A stretch of DNA of 20,376 nucleotides from Chrysomallon squamiferum (GCA_012295275.1 CM022667.1:13740056-13760431); one strand, 5' to 3'. Shown: positions 1 through 10,660, counted from the stretch's first letter. Numbers and translations: made by a program. Notes: a model not told the origin generated them from the letters alone.

Positions 1-96
1 CATATTTTAGATTATCAGTTTACATTAGCGTTAAAGGGCTAGTAAATATCAATAATATATTTGACTGTTTTTGTTTTTGTTTTTTAAAAATTGGTT
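1..96 (+). repeat. 3' tail of a beta monomer (array continues off left edge)
   Basis: The first 96 bases match the last part of the complete beta monomers (2880-2969 and the equivalent region before 7021). They end at the hinge GTGGACCACTCAG that starts the next unit. The tandem array therefore extends to the left of the window. Confidence 0.9.
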
Positions 97-176
97 GTGG
101 ACCACTCAGAATGCCTCCCCTTCCTCCAACTCTCCACTGAAGGAAGAGAGGAACGGTCATCAATGACGAGGAGCGA

Positions 177-193
177 GTCACCGAAAAGGTGAC
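177..193 (+). other. Conserved core hairpin GTCACC-GAAAA-GGTGAC
   Basis: A perfect 6-bp stem with a 5-nt GAAAA loop, present in each complete alpha core. In beta cores the same site reads GTCGCC-GAAAA-GGTGAC (for example 1366-1382). The stem would still close as + strand RNA through a G-U pair. Function unknown. Confidence 0.7.
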
Positions 194-281
194 ACTCCCA
201 GTCCGCTTCGCGCTCAGAAGAGGAGGCTGTGTCTCGTCCTCGTGGTCTCGGTCGTTCGTCAGTGTTACGTGACGTCTTGGC

Positions 282-318
282 GATGCATACTATAGAAATG
301 ATCCCTAAAAGTATGATC
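282..318 (+). other. Conserved hairpin GAT(G)CATACT ... AGTATGATC
   Basis: A 9-bp stem with one bulged G and an 18-nt loop, identical in alpha and beta units including the degraded last one (10093-10129), where array similarity stops four bases after it. Function unknown. Confidence 0.65.
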
Positions 319-574
319 TTAAATTGTACAGTTTCCGGATAATGTGTATAGAAAACAGTGTTCGGTTTCAGTATGGTACGTTAATCATGCATATTAATAT
401 ATTCGTTTCAGTCTTTATTAATTAATCCATAACTCGTAAAAATAATTCTAATACTTTTGGTAGTTAAGATGACTGTAGTTTCTTCTTTTGTTTCATTCTA
501 TTTATTTTATCGATTTAAGAGTGCTAACTTTTCTTGAATGTCGAGTTTTCTATTTAATTCTTTTTGTTTGTGTT

Positions 575-589
575 TTTGACCGAGTCAAA
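575..589. other. Conserved dyad TTTGAC-CGA-GTCAAA
   Basis: A perfect inverted repeat with a 3-base centre, kept in every complete alpha and beta unit (for example 2097-2111 in beta 1) although the surrounding AT-rich DNA differs between the two types. It could be a protein-binding site; no specific factor is recognised. Confidence 0.6.
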
Positions 590-1285
590 TTATTTTTAAA
601 GACTGAACTGAACTTCAAAATATTTTAGTATGTCTGTGTAATTCTAGAGAACATTCTCCTTACTCAAAGGTTCTCGCAAGTTCTAACTATAATACTGGAT
701 TAATAATTATCATTAAAACTTTTTCAAATACTGCCTCTGTGTATTTGAGTGTATGCGCGCGTGGGTGTGTTTCCGTTTACGTATATGAGTATGTACGTGA
801 ATTTTTATAAATATATACACTGAAAGAAAATAGTAAATTGAAAACAAAGAAACAAACAAATAAATAAATAAGGAAATAATTTAAAATTTGCCGGAAAACA
901 TGTCAGGTAATTATAATAAAAACGATTAATGAGGATAAAGTCTTGTCTTTGTAAACATCTTTGTTGACGTTGGTGTTAAAGAAAAAGCACTGGACAATGA
1001 GATACAGATCTGTTACCATTTTTCGGATTCTTAACATTAAACAACGACAACAACAACAACAACAACAACAACACTACCAGTACTACTACTAATAATAATA
1101 AAACAAAATAAAATAAAATAAGCAGACAGTTAAATGAATTTAAAAAAGAAAAAAGATGTAGGAATATCAATATTTATGATTTAACCAGTACAAGTTCTTG
1201 GTGAACAAACATCTTTATTCCAGCGTTGAACAGTGAGTAAAGACAATTGATGTTTGTTGCTATTTTTGGTTTTTTAAAAACGTTT

Positions 1286-2969
1286 GTGGACCACTCAGAA
1301 TGCCTCCCCTTCCTCCAACTCTCCACTGAAGGAAGAGAGGAACGGTCATCAATGACGAGGAGCGAGTCGCCGAAAAGGTGACACTCACAGACCCACTCAC
1401 AGTCCCACTCCCCCAGACCCGCACCCTGTCCCACTCCCACTCCCAGACCCGCACCCTGTCCCACTCCCACTCCCAGACCCACACCCCCCCCCCTCCCAGA
1501 CCCGCACCCTGTCCCACTCCCACCCCAGTCCCCCAGACCCACACCCCCCACTCCCACCCCCCCAGTCCCCAAACCCCCACCCCCCCCCAGTCCCCAAACC
1601 CACACCCTGTCCCAGTCCCCAAACCCCACACCCCCCCACCCAAACCCAGTCCCACTCCCAGTCCCACTCCCCAGTCCCAGTCCCTTCCCAGTCCCAGTCC
1701 CAGTCCCTCCCCAGTCCCAGTCCGCTTCGCGCTCAGAATAGGATGCTGTGTCTCGTCCTCGTGGTCTCGGTCGTTCGTCAGTGTTACTTGACGTCTTAGC
1801 GATGCATACTATAGAAATGATCCCTAAAAGTATGATCTTAAATTGTACAGGTTCCGGGATAGAGCATATATGAAACAGTATTCGTTTTCAGAATGGTACG
1901 TTGATCATACATATTAATATAATCATTTCAGTTTTTGTTAATTAATCCATAATTCGTAAATGTAATTCTAATACATCATATAGTTAATATTAATGTTATT
2001 TGTTCTTTTATTTAATATAATTGATTTTGTCGACTGAACAAAGGTAACTTTTCAGGGATATCGAGATGTTTATTTAATTACATATTTTAGGTTTTTTTTG
2101 ACCGAGTCAAATGAATTTTACAGACTGAACTGAATATTATTTTGTTTTTCTTTTGTTACATTGGTGTGTTTCTAGAAATTATTATTAGAACGTTTTGAAG
2201 TACCATGTATTTGTTTATATGTATGTTTGTGTATACACGAATCTCAATAGTTCCATGAAAATAGATACTGAAGAAAAAAGTAAACAACTGAAAATGTAAA
2301 ATAAATAAATAAATATTTTAAAATTGTCCAGAAAACATGTCACGTAATTATAACGAAAACGATTAACGATGATAAAGTGTTGTTTTTAAAACATCTTCGG
2401 TGATGCTGGCGTTAAACAATCAGCAGTAGTCAATCAGATACAGAACTGTGACCATTTTTCGTGTTCTTAACCGACAACAACAACAACAAAGAAAAAAAAA
2501 TGAATGAATGAATGAATGAATGAATTATTTTAAAAATAAAATAAAATAAAATACTGTTGCACGAATATCGGTTTTTACGACTGTTGATAATTTAACATCT
2601 TACTGAAGAAACATCTTTGTCATTTCTTTGAGTACATCAAGGACATGCTGGAAGTGTGCAGGCCAAGTAGGATCACATAACTCATACAGATTAATAACAT
2701 CAAGAATAAGAACTACACACTCCCAAGTAACATCAGTGAGGTCGAAACAGCAGCTACATTCAAAACATTGCTAAATAATTTGTTTCTTTTCAGTCCACTT
2801 TGTTTTCAATTTTTAAACATTCAAGCTAGTCTGTTAACTATTTTAAACACCTTTAAATATGTTAATGTCGAAGGCTTCTCATATTTTAGATTATCAGTTT
2901 ACATTAGCGTTAAAGGGCTAGTAAATATCAATAATATATTTGACTGTTTTTGTTTTTTAAAAATTGGTT
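1286..2969 (+). repeat. Beta monomer 1 (1684 bp)
   Basis: It begins with the same hinge and core as alpha, but the core is split by a C-rich minisatellite (1381-1722). After the core it follows the alpha layout at clearly lower identity (hairpin, dyad at 2097-2111, CAA run, then a beta-specific GAAT run). From about 2590 it has an extension with no alpha counterpart, ending in the stretch that also opens the window. The long proline/serine/threonine and glycine/tryptophan frames over the minisatellite are low-complexity translations of the repeat, not genes. Confidence 0.9.
1381..1722 (+). repeat. C-rich minisatellite of beta 1 (G-quadruplex prone on minus strand)
   Basis: About 340 bp built from variants of CCCACTCCCAGACCCGCACCCTGT and CCCAGT, with longer C runs in the middle. 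The minus strand has dozens of closely spaced GGG runs, enough for many overlapping quadruplex motifs. It interrupts the core between GGTGAC and TCCGCTTCGCGCTCAG, where alpha units have only ACTCCCAG. Confidence 0.92.
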
Positions 2970-3909
2970 GTGGACCACTCAGAATGCCTCCCCTTCCTCC
3001 AACTCTCCACTGAAGGAAGAGAGGAACGGTCATCAATGACGAGGAGCGAGTCACCGAAAAGGTGACACTCCCAGTCCGCTTCGCGCTCAGAAGAGGAGGC
3101 TGTGTCTCGTCCTCGTGGTCTCGGTCGTTCGTCAGTGTTACGTGACGTCTTGGCGATGCATACTATAGAAATGATCCCTAAAAGTATGATCTTAAATTGT
3201 ACAGTTTCCGGATAATGTGTATAGAAAACAGTGTTCGGTTTCAGTATGGTACGTTAATCATGCATATTAATATATTCGTTTCAGTCTTTATTAATTAATC
3301 CATAACTCGTAAAAATAATTCTAATACTTTTGGTAGTTAAGATGACTGTAGTTTCTTCTTTTGTTTCATTCTATTTATTTTATCGATTTAAGAGTGCTAA
3401 CTTTTCTTGAATGTCGAGTTTTCTATTTAATTCTTTTTGTTGTGTTTTTTTTGACCGAGTCAAATTATTTTTAAAGACTGAACTGAACTTCAAAATATTT
3501 TAGTATGTCTGTGTAATTCTAGAGAACATTCTCCTTACTCAAAGGTTCTCGCAAGTTCTAACTATAATACTGGATTAATAATTATCATTAAAACTTTTTC
3601 AAATACTGCCTCTGTGTATTTGAGTGTATGCGCGCGTGGGTGTGTTTCCGTTTACGTATATGAGTATGTACGTGAATTTTTATAAATATATACACTGAAA
3701 GAAAATAGTAAATTGAAAACAAAGAAACAAACAAATAAATAAATAAGGAAATAATTTAAAATATGTCAGGTAATTATAATAAAAACGATTAATGAGGATA
3801 AAGTCTTGTCTTTGTAAACATCTTTGTTGACGTTGGTGTTAAAGAAAAAGCACTGGACAATGAGATACAGATCTGTTACCATTTTTCGGATTCTTAACAT
3901 TAAACAACG

Positions 3910-3942
<33 letters not shown>

Positions 3943-4148
3943 CTACCAGTACTAATAATAATAATACAAAATAAAATAAAATAAGCAGACAGTTAAATGA
4001 ATTTAAAAAAGAAAAAAGATGTAGGAATATCAATATTTATGATTTAACCAGTACAAGTTCTTGGTGAACAAACATCTTTATTCCAGCGTTGAACAGTGAG
4101 TAAAAACAATTGATTTTTGTTGCTATTTTTGGTTTTTTAAAAACGTTT
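2970..4148 (+). repeat. Alpha monomer 2 (1179 bp)
   Basis: Nearly identical to alpha 1 apart from the missing 12 bases after the AATAA run, a longer (CAA)n run, and one-base changes in T runs. It is followed by another alpha unit, not a beta, so the strict alternation breaks here. Confidence 0.9.
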
Positions 4149-5318
4149 GTGGACCACTCAGAATGCCTCCCCTTCCTCCAACTCTCCACTGAAGGAAGAG
4201 AGGAACGGTCATCAATGACGAGGAGCGAGTCACCGAAAAGGTGACACTCCCAGTCCGCTTCGCGCTCAGAAGAGGAGGCTGTGTCTCGTCCTCGTGGTCT
4301 CGGTCGTTCGTCAGTGTTACGTGACGTCTTGGCGATGCATACTATAGAAATGATCCCTAAAAGTATGATCTTAAATCGTATAGTCTCCGGATAACGTGTA
4401 TAGAAAACAGTATTCGATTTCAGTATGGTTCGTTAATCATGCATATTAATATATTCGTTTCAGTCTTTATTAATTAATCCATAACTCGTGAAAGTAATTC
4501 TAATACTTTTGGTAGTTAATATGACTGTAGTTTCTTCTTTTGTTTAATTCTATTTATTTTATCGATTTATGAGTGCTAACTTTTCTTGAATGTCGAGTTT
4601 TCTATTTAATTCTTTTTGTTTGTGTTTTTGACCGAGTCAAATTATTTTTAAAGACTGAACTGAACTTCAAAATATTTTAGTATGTCTGTGTAATTCTAGA
4701 GAACATTCTCCTTACTCAAAGGTTCTCGCAAGTTCTAACTATAATACTGGATTAATAATTATCATTAAAACTTTTTCAAATACTGCCTCTGTGTATTTGA
4801 GTGTATGCGTGGGTGTGTTTCCGTTTACGTATATGAGTATGTACGTGAATTTTTATAAATATATACACTGAAAGAAAATAGTAAATTGAAAACAAAGAAA
4901 CAAACAAATAAATAAATAAGGAAATAATTTAAAATATGTCAGGTAATTATAATAAAAACGATTAATGAGGATAAAGTCTTGTCTTTGTAAACATCTTTGT
5001 TGACGTTGGTGTTAAAGAAAAAGCACTGGACAATGAGATACAGATCTGTTACCATTTTTCGGATTCTTAACATTAAACAACGACAACAACAACAACAACA
5101 ACAACAACAACACTACCAGTACTACTAATAATAATACAAAATAAAATAAAATAAGCAGACAGTTAAATGAATTTAAAAAAGAAAAAAGATGTAGGAATAT
5201 CAATATTTATGATTTAACCAGTACAAGTTCTTGGTGAACAAACATCTTTATTCCAGCGTTGAACAGTGAGTAAAGACAATTGATGTTTGTTGCTATTTTT
5301 GGTTTTTTAAAAACGTTT
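4149..5318 (+). repeat. Alpha monomer 3 (1170 bp), the most diverged complete alpha
   Basis: It is joined head-to-tail to alpha 2. Its first third carries several private or beta-like bases (for example around 4375-4420, where beta-like GTATTCG replaces GTGTTCG). Its remainder is almost identical to the other alphas. It lacks the CGCG step in the TATGCGCGCG run of the other copies (near 4806). Confidence 0.88.
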
Positions 5319-7020
5319 GTGGACCACTCAGAATGCCTCCCCTTCCTCCAACTCTCCACTGAAGGAAGAGAGGAACGGTCATCAATGACGAGGAGCGAGT
5401 CGCCGAAAAGGTGACACTCACAGACCCACTCACAGTCCCACTCCCCCAGACCCGCACCCTGTCCCACTCCCACTCCCAGACCCGCACCCTGTCCCACTCC
5501 CACTCCCAGACCCACTCCCCCTCCCACTCCCAGACCCGCACCCTGTCCCACTCCCACTCCCAGACCCGCACCCTGTCCCACTCCCACTCCCAGTCCCCCA
5601 GACCCACACCCTGTCCCACTCCCACTCCCAGTCCCCCAAACCCACACCCTGTCCCAGTCCCCCAAACCCACACCCTGTCCCACTCCCCTCCCCCCCCCAG
5701 TCCCACTCCCACTTCCCAGTCCCACTTCGCAGTCCCACTCCCCAGTCCCACTTCGCAGTCCCACTCCCCAGTCCCAGTCCGCTTCGCGCTCAGAATAGGA
5801 TACTGTGTCTCGTCCTCGTGGTCTCGGTCGTTCGTCAGTGTTACTTGACGTCTTAGCGATGCATACTATAGAAATGATCCCTAAAAGTATGATCTTAAAT
5901 TGTACAGGTTCCGGGATAGAGCATATATGAAACAGTATTCGTTTTCAGAATGGTACGTTGATCATACATATTAATATAATCATTTCAGTTTTTGTTAATT
6001 AATCCATAATTCGTAAATGTAATTCTAATACATCATATAGTTAATATTAATGTTATTTGTTCTTTTATTTAATATAATTGATTTTGTCGACTGAACAAAG
6101 GTAACTTTTCAGGGATATCGAGATGTTTATTTAATTACATATTTTAGGTTTTTGACCGAGTCAAATGAATTTTACAGACTGAACTGAATATTATTTTGTT
6201 TTTCTTTTGTTACATTGGTGTGTTTCTAGAAATTATTATTAGAACGTTTTGAAGTACCATGTATTTGTTTATATGTATGTTTGTGTATACACGAATCTCA
6301 ATAGTTCCATGAAAATAGATACTGAAGAAAAAAGTAAACAACTGAAAATGTAAAATAAATAAATAAATATTTTAAAATTGTCCAGAAAACATGTCACGTA
6401 ATTATAACGAAAACGATTAACGATGATAAAGTGTTGTTTTTATAAACATCTTCGGTGATGCTGGCGTTAAACAATCAGCAGTAGTCAATCAGATACAGAA
6501 CTGTGACCATTTTTCGTGTTCTTAACCGACAACAACAACAACAAAGAAAATGAATGAATGAATGAATGAATGAATTATTTTAAAAATAAAATAAAATAAA
6601 ATACTGTTGCACGAATATCGGTTTTTACGACTGTTGATAATTTAACATCTTACTGAAGAAACATCTTTGTCATTTCTTTGAGTACATCAAGGACATGCTG
6701 GAAGTGTGCAGGCCAAGTAGGATCACATAACTCATACAGATTAATAACATCAAGAATAAGAACTACACACTCCCAAGTAACATCAGTGAGGTCGAAACAG
6801 CAGCTACATTCAAAACATTGCTAAATAATTTGTTTCTTTTCAGTCCACTTTGTTTTCAATTTTTAAACATTCAAGCTAGTCTGTTAACTATTTTAAACAC
6901 CTTTAAATATGTTAATGTCGAAGGCTTTCTCATATTTTAGATTATCAGTTTACATTAGCGTTAAAGGGCTAGTAAATATCAATAATATATTTGACTGTTT
7001 TGTTTTTAAAAAAATTGGTT
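5319..7020 (+). repeat. Beta monomer 2 (1702 bp)
   Basis: Same structure as beta 1, with a differently arranged C-rich minisatellite (5414-5780) and small differences in homopolymer runs. The 3' extension (about 6630-6940) is close to base-identical to that of beta 1. Confidence 0.9.
5414..5780 (+). repeat. C-rich minisatellite of beta 2
   Basis: Same position and motif family as in beta 1 but with a different number and order of subunits, including several near-exact CCCAGACCCGCACCCTGT blocks at the 5' side and CACTTCGCAGTCC blocks at the 3' side. The 3' edge is shared with the TCCGCTTCGCG core sequence. Confidence 0.92.
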
Positions 7021-7960
7021 GTGGACCACTCAGAATGCCTCCCCCCTTCCTCCAACTCTCCACTGAAGGAAGAGAGGAACGGTCATCAATGACGAGGAGC
7101 GAGTCACCGAAAAGGTGACACTCCCAGTCCGCTTCGCGCTCAGAAGAGGAGGCTGTGTCTCGTCCTCGTGGTCTCGGTCGTTCGTCAGTGTTACGTGACG
7201 TCTTGGCGATGCATACTATAGAAATGATCCCTAAAAGTATGATCTTAAATTGTACAGTTTCCGGATAATGTGTATAGAAAACAGTGTTCGGTTTCAGTAT
7301 GGTACGTTAATCATGCATATTAATATATTCGTTTCAGTCTTTATTAATTAATCCATAACTCGTAAAAATAATTCTAATACTTTTGGTAGTTAAGATGACT
7401 GTAGTTTCTTCTTTTGTTTCATTCTATTTATTTTATCGATTTAAGAGTGCTAACTTTTCTTGAATGTCGAGTTTTCTATTTAATTCTTTTTGTTGGTGTT
7501 TTTGACCGAGTCAAATTATTTTTAAAGACTGAACTGAACTTCAAAATATTTTAGTATGTCTGTGTAATTCTAGAGAACATTCTCCTTACTCAAAGGTTCT
7601 CGCAAGTTCTAACTATAATACTGGATTAATAATTATCATTAAAACTTTTTCAAATACTGCCTCTGTGTATTTGAGTGTATGCGCGCGTGGGTGTGTTTCC
7701 GTTTACGTATATGAGTATGTACGTGAATTTTTATAAATATATACACTGAAAGAAAATAGTAAATTGAAAACAAAGAAACAAACAAATAAATAAATAAGGA
7801 AATAATTTAAAATATGTCAGGTAATTATAATAAAAACGATTAATGAGGATAAAGTCTTGTCTTTGTAAACATCTTTGTTGACGTTGGTGTTAAAGAAAAA
7901 GCACTGGACAATGAGATACAGATCTGTTACCATTTTTCGGATTCTTAACATTAAACAACG

Positions 7961-7993
<33 letters not shown>

Positions 7994-8201
7994 CTACCAG
8001 TACTAATAATAATAATACAAAATAAAATAAAATAAGAAGTCACAGTTAAATGAATTTAAAAAAGAAAAAAGATGTAGGAATATCAATATTTATGATTTAA
8101 CCAGTACAAGTTCTTGGTGAACAAACATCTTTATTCCAGCGTTGAACAGTGAGTAAAGACAATTGATGTTTGTTGCTATTTTTGGTTTTTTAAAAACGTT
8201 T
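7021..8201 (+). repeat. Alpha monomer 4 (1181 bp)
   Basis: Almost identical to alpha 2, including the shared 12-base deletion. It has a longer CAA run near 7968-7994 and a small change near 8036 (AGAAGTCACAG where the others read AGCAGACAG). Confidence 0.9.
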
Positions 8202-9905
8202 GTGGACCACTCAGAATGCCTCCCCTTCCTCCAACTCTCCACTGAAGGAAGAGAGGAACGGTCATCAATGACGAGGAGCGAGTCGCCGAAAAGGTGACAC
8301 TCACAGACCCACTCACAGTCCCACTCCCCCAGACCCGCACCCTGTCCCACTCCCACTCCCAGACCCACTCACAGTCCCACTCCCCCAGACCCGCACCCTG
8401 TCCCACTCCCACTCCCAGACCCCGACGCACCCTGTCCCACTCCCACTCCCAGTCCCCCAGACCCACACCCTGTCCCACTCCCACTCCCAGTCCCCCAGAC
8501 CCACACCCTGTCCCACTCCCACTCCCAGTCCCCCAAACCCACACCCTGTCCCAGTCCCCCAAACCCACACCCTGTCCCACTCCCACTCCCCAGTCCCACT
8601 CCCACTTCCCAGTCCCACTTCGCAGTCCCACTCCCCAGTCCCAGTCCGCTTCGCGCTCAGAATAGGATGCTGTGTCTCGTCCTCGTGGTCTCGGTCGTTC
8701 GTCAGTGTTACTTGACGTCTTAGCGATGCATACTATAGAAATGATCCCTAAAAGTATGATCTTAAATTGTACAGGTTCCGGGATAGAGCATATATGAAAC
8801 AGTATTCGTTTTCAGAATGGTACGTTGATCATACATATTAATATAATCATTTCAGTTTTTGTTAATTAATCCATAATTCGTAAATGTAATTCTAATACAT
8901 CATATAGTTAATATTAATGTTATTTGTTCTTTTATTTAATATAATTGATTTTGTCGACTGAACAAAGGTAACTTTTCAGGGATATCGAGATGTTTATTTA
9001 ATTACATATTTTAGGTTTTTGACCGAGTCAAATGAATTTTACAGACTGAACTGAATATTATTTTGTTTTTCTTTTGTTACATTGGTGTGTTTCTAGAAAT
9101 TATTATTAGAACGTTTTGAAGTACCATGTATTTGTTTATATGTATGTTTGTGTATACACGAATCTCAATAGTTCCATGAAAATAGATACTGAAGAAAAAA
9201 GTAAACAACTGAAAATGTAAAATAAATAAATAAATATTTTAAAATTGTCCAGAAAACATGTCACGTAATTATAACGAAAACGATTAACGATGATAAAGTG
9301 TTGTTTTTATAAACATCTTCGGTGATGCTGGCGTTAAACAATCAGCAGTAGTCAATCAGATACAGAACTGTGACCATTTTTCGTGTTCTTAACCGACAAC
9401 AACAACAACAACAACAAAGAAAATGAATGAATGAATGAATGAATGAATTATTTTAAAAATAAAATAAAATAAAATACTGTTGCACGAATATCGGTTTTTA
9501 CGACTGTTGATAATTTAACATCTTACTGAAGAAACATCTTTGTCATTTCTTTGAGTACATCAAGGACATGCTGGAAGTGTGCAGGCCAAGTAGGATCACA
9601 TAACTCATACAGATTAATAACATCAAGAATAAGAACTACACACTCCCAAGTAACATCAGTGAGGTCGAAACAGCAGCTACATTCAAAACATTGCTAAATA
9701 ATTTGTTTCTTTTCAGTCCACTTTGTTTTCAATTTTTAAACATTCAAGCTAGTCTGTTAACTATTTTAAACACCTTTAAATATGTTAATGTCGAAGGCTT
9801 CTCATATTTTAGATTATCAGTTTACATTAGCGTTAAAGGGCTAGTAAATTCATAAATTGAACCAAAATATATTTGACTGACTTTTGTTTTTGTTGGAAAT
9901 TGGTT
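8202..9905 (+). repeat. Beta monomer 3 (1704 bp), last complete unit
   Basis: A full beta unit whose minisatellite (8297-8646) is again arranged differently. From about 9848 its tail departs from the other betas by several substitutions and small indels. This is the start of a degraded zone at the array border. Confidence 0.9.
8297..8646 (+). repeat. C-rich minisatellite of beta 3
   Basis: Third version of the same block. It contains an irregular subunit (CAGACCCCGACGCACCCTG near 8417-8433) not seen in the other two, so the subunit order evolves faster than the flanking monomer. Confidence 0.92.
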
Positions 9906-10133
9906 GTGGACCAGAATGCCTCCCCTTCCTCCAACTCTCCACTGAAGGAAGAGAGGAACGGTCATCAATGACGAGGAGCGAGTCACCGAAAAGGTGACAC
10001 TCCCAGTCCCATTTTTTAATATAATCTCAGAAGAGGAGGCTGTGTCTCGTCCTCGTGGTCTCGGTCGTTCGTCAGTTACGTGACGTCTTGGCGATGCATA
10101 CTATAGAAATGATCCCTAAAAGTATGATCTTAA
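9906..10133 (+). repeat. Truncated, degraded alpha monomer at the array border
   Basis: The hinge has lost four bases (GTGGACCAGAATGCC). The core GC segment is replaced by an AT-rich stretch (about 10009-10025), and two bases are missing in CAGTTACGTGACG. Similarity to alpha stops right after the hairpin ending AGTATGATC (10129) plus TTAA. Downstream sequence has no match in the other units, so this is the right boundary of the array. Confidence 0.87.
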
Positions 10134-10640
10134 CTGCGACTAGAAACAACAACAAAACAACAACGTCGCGGCTGTAGTTGTTTGAAAGGGGCGACAAAAA
10201 ATATACAATAAAGCTTCTAGTAATCAGATGTTGTTGCATTTTCATTAATATCACTGACTCGTTAGGACATCGGGTGATAGATAGAGAGATTATGCAGAAG
10301 CAGATAATAGTATGGAAGGATGAAATGATGGATACACATACATACATACGTATACAGAGACATACATACATACACACATGCACATACATGCATAGCACTG
10401 TTATTTAATTCACCGAAAACGGTCACTGTATAATAATATTATTATGAATGCAAACTCCACGTTGTGTGAGTATTTTTATTGCAGTGGAGTGTTATTTCCT
10501 TTTAAAAACACGATGTTAAAACTTTTTCCACTGCCAAGATTAGAGTGCTGTAGTAACATATCTGTATATTTTAAAACAAATTGTTTATGAAACAGTTTGA
10601 GCAAAACTACCCGTAATTTACACCTGGAATCTTTCTTAGA
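10134..10640. other. Intergenic AT-rich DNA after the array
   Basis: Unique sequence with a CATACATA/CACA-rich run at about 10335-10392 and an AT palindrome around 10429-10444. Short open frames here have no recognisable protein features. No gene seen. Confidence 0.6.
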
Positions 10641-10656
10641 ATATATATATAGAACA

Positions 10657-10660
<4 letters not shown>

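Larger units (their letters stand above)
97..1285 (+). repeat. Alpha monomer 1 of the tandem array (1189 bp)
   Basis: This unit runs from the hinge GTGGACCACTCAG to the next hinge. It has a GC- and CpG-rich core of about 190 bp (97-290), followed by AT-rich sequence with a (CAA)n run near 1045-1070 and AAATA runs. The core holds a hairpin at 177-193 and a second at 282-318, and a dyad TTTGAC-CGA-GTCAAA lies at 575-589. This copy alone keeps 12 bases at 888-899 that the other complete alpha units lack but beta units have in related form, so it looks closest to the ancestor at that site. No coding frame of substance was seen. Confidence 0.9.

Noticed and set aside
600-720. Possible tRNA-derived SINE (GGTTCTCGCAAGTTC resembles a B box)
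   Set aside because: No matching A box at the right distance, no tRNA fold and no A-rich tail; the units are head-to-tail tandem copies, not dispersed insertions.
976-1170. Recurrent 63-64 residue minus-strand frame in alpha units, rich in leucine and valine
   Set aside because: The hydrophobic part is the translated (CAA)n/(AAT)n repeat; run lengths vary between copies and there is no recognisable domain.
1378-1791. Long proline/serine/threonine-rich frame on the + strand and glycine-rich frames on the minus strand over each beta minisatellite
   Set aside because: They are open in several frames at once because the repeat lacks stop words, their sequence is only the translated repeat, and subunit changes are not constrained to triplets.
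1-10133. CRISPR-like array or rDNA-type repeat
   Set aside because: Units of 1.2-1.7 kb with no spacer pattern, and no similarity to rRNA sequence was seen.
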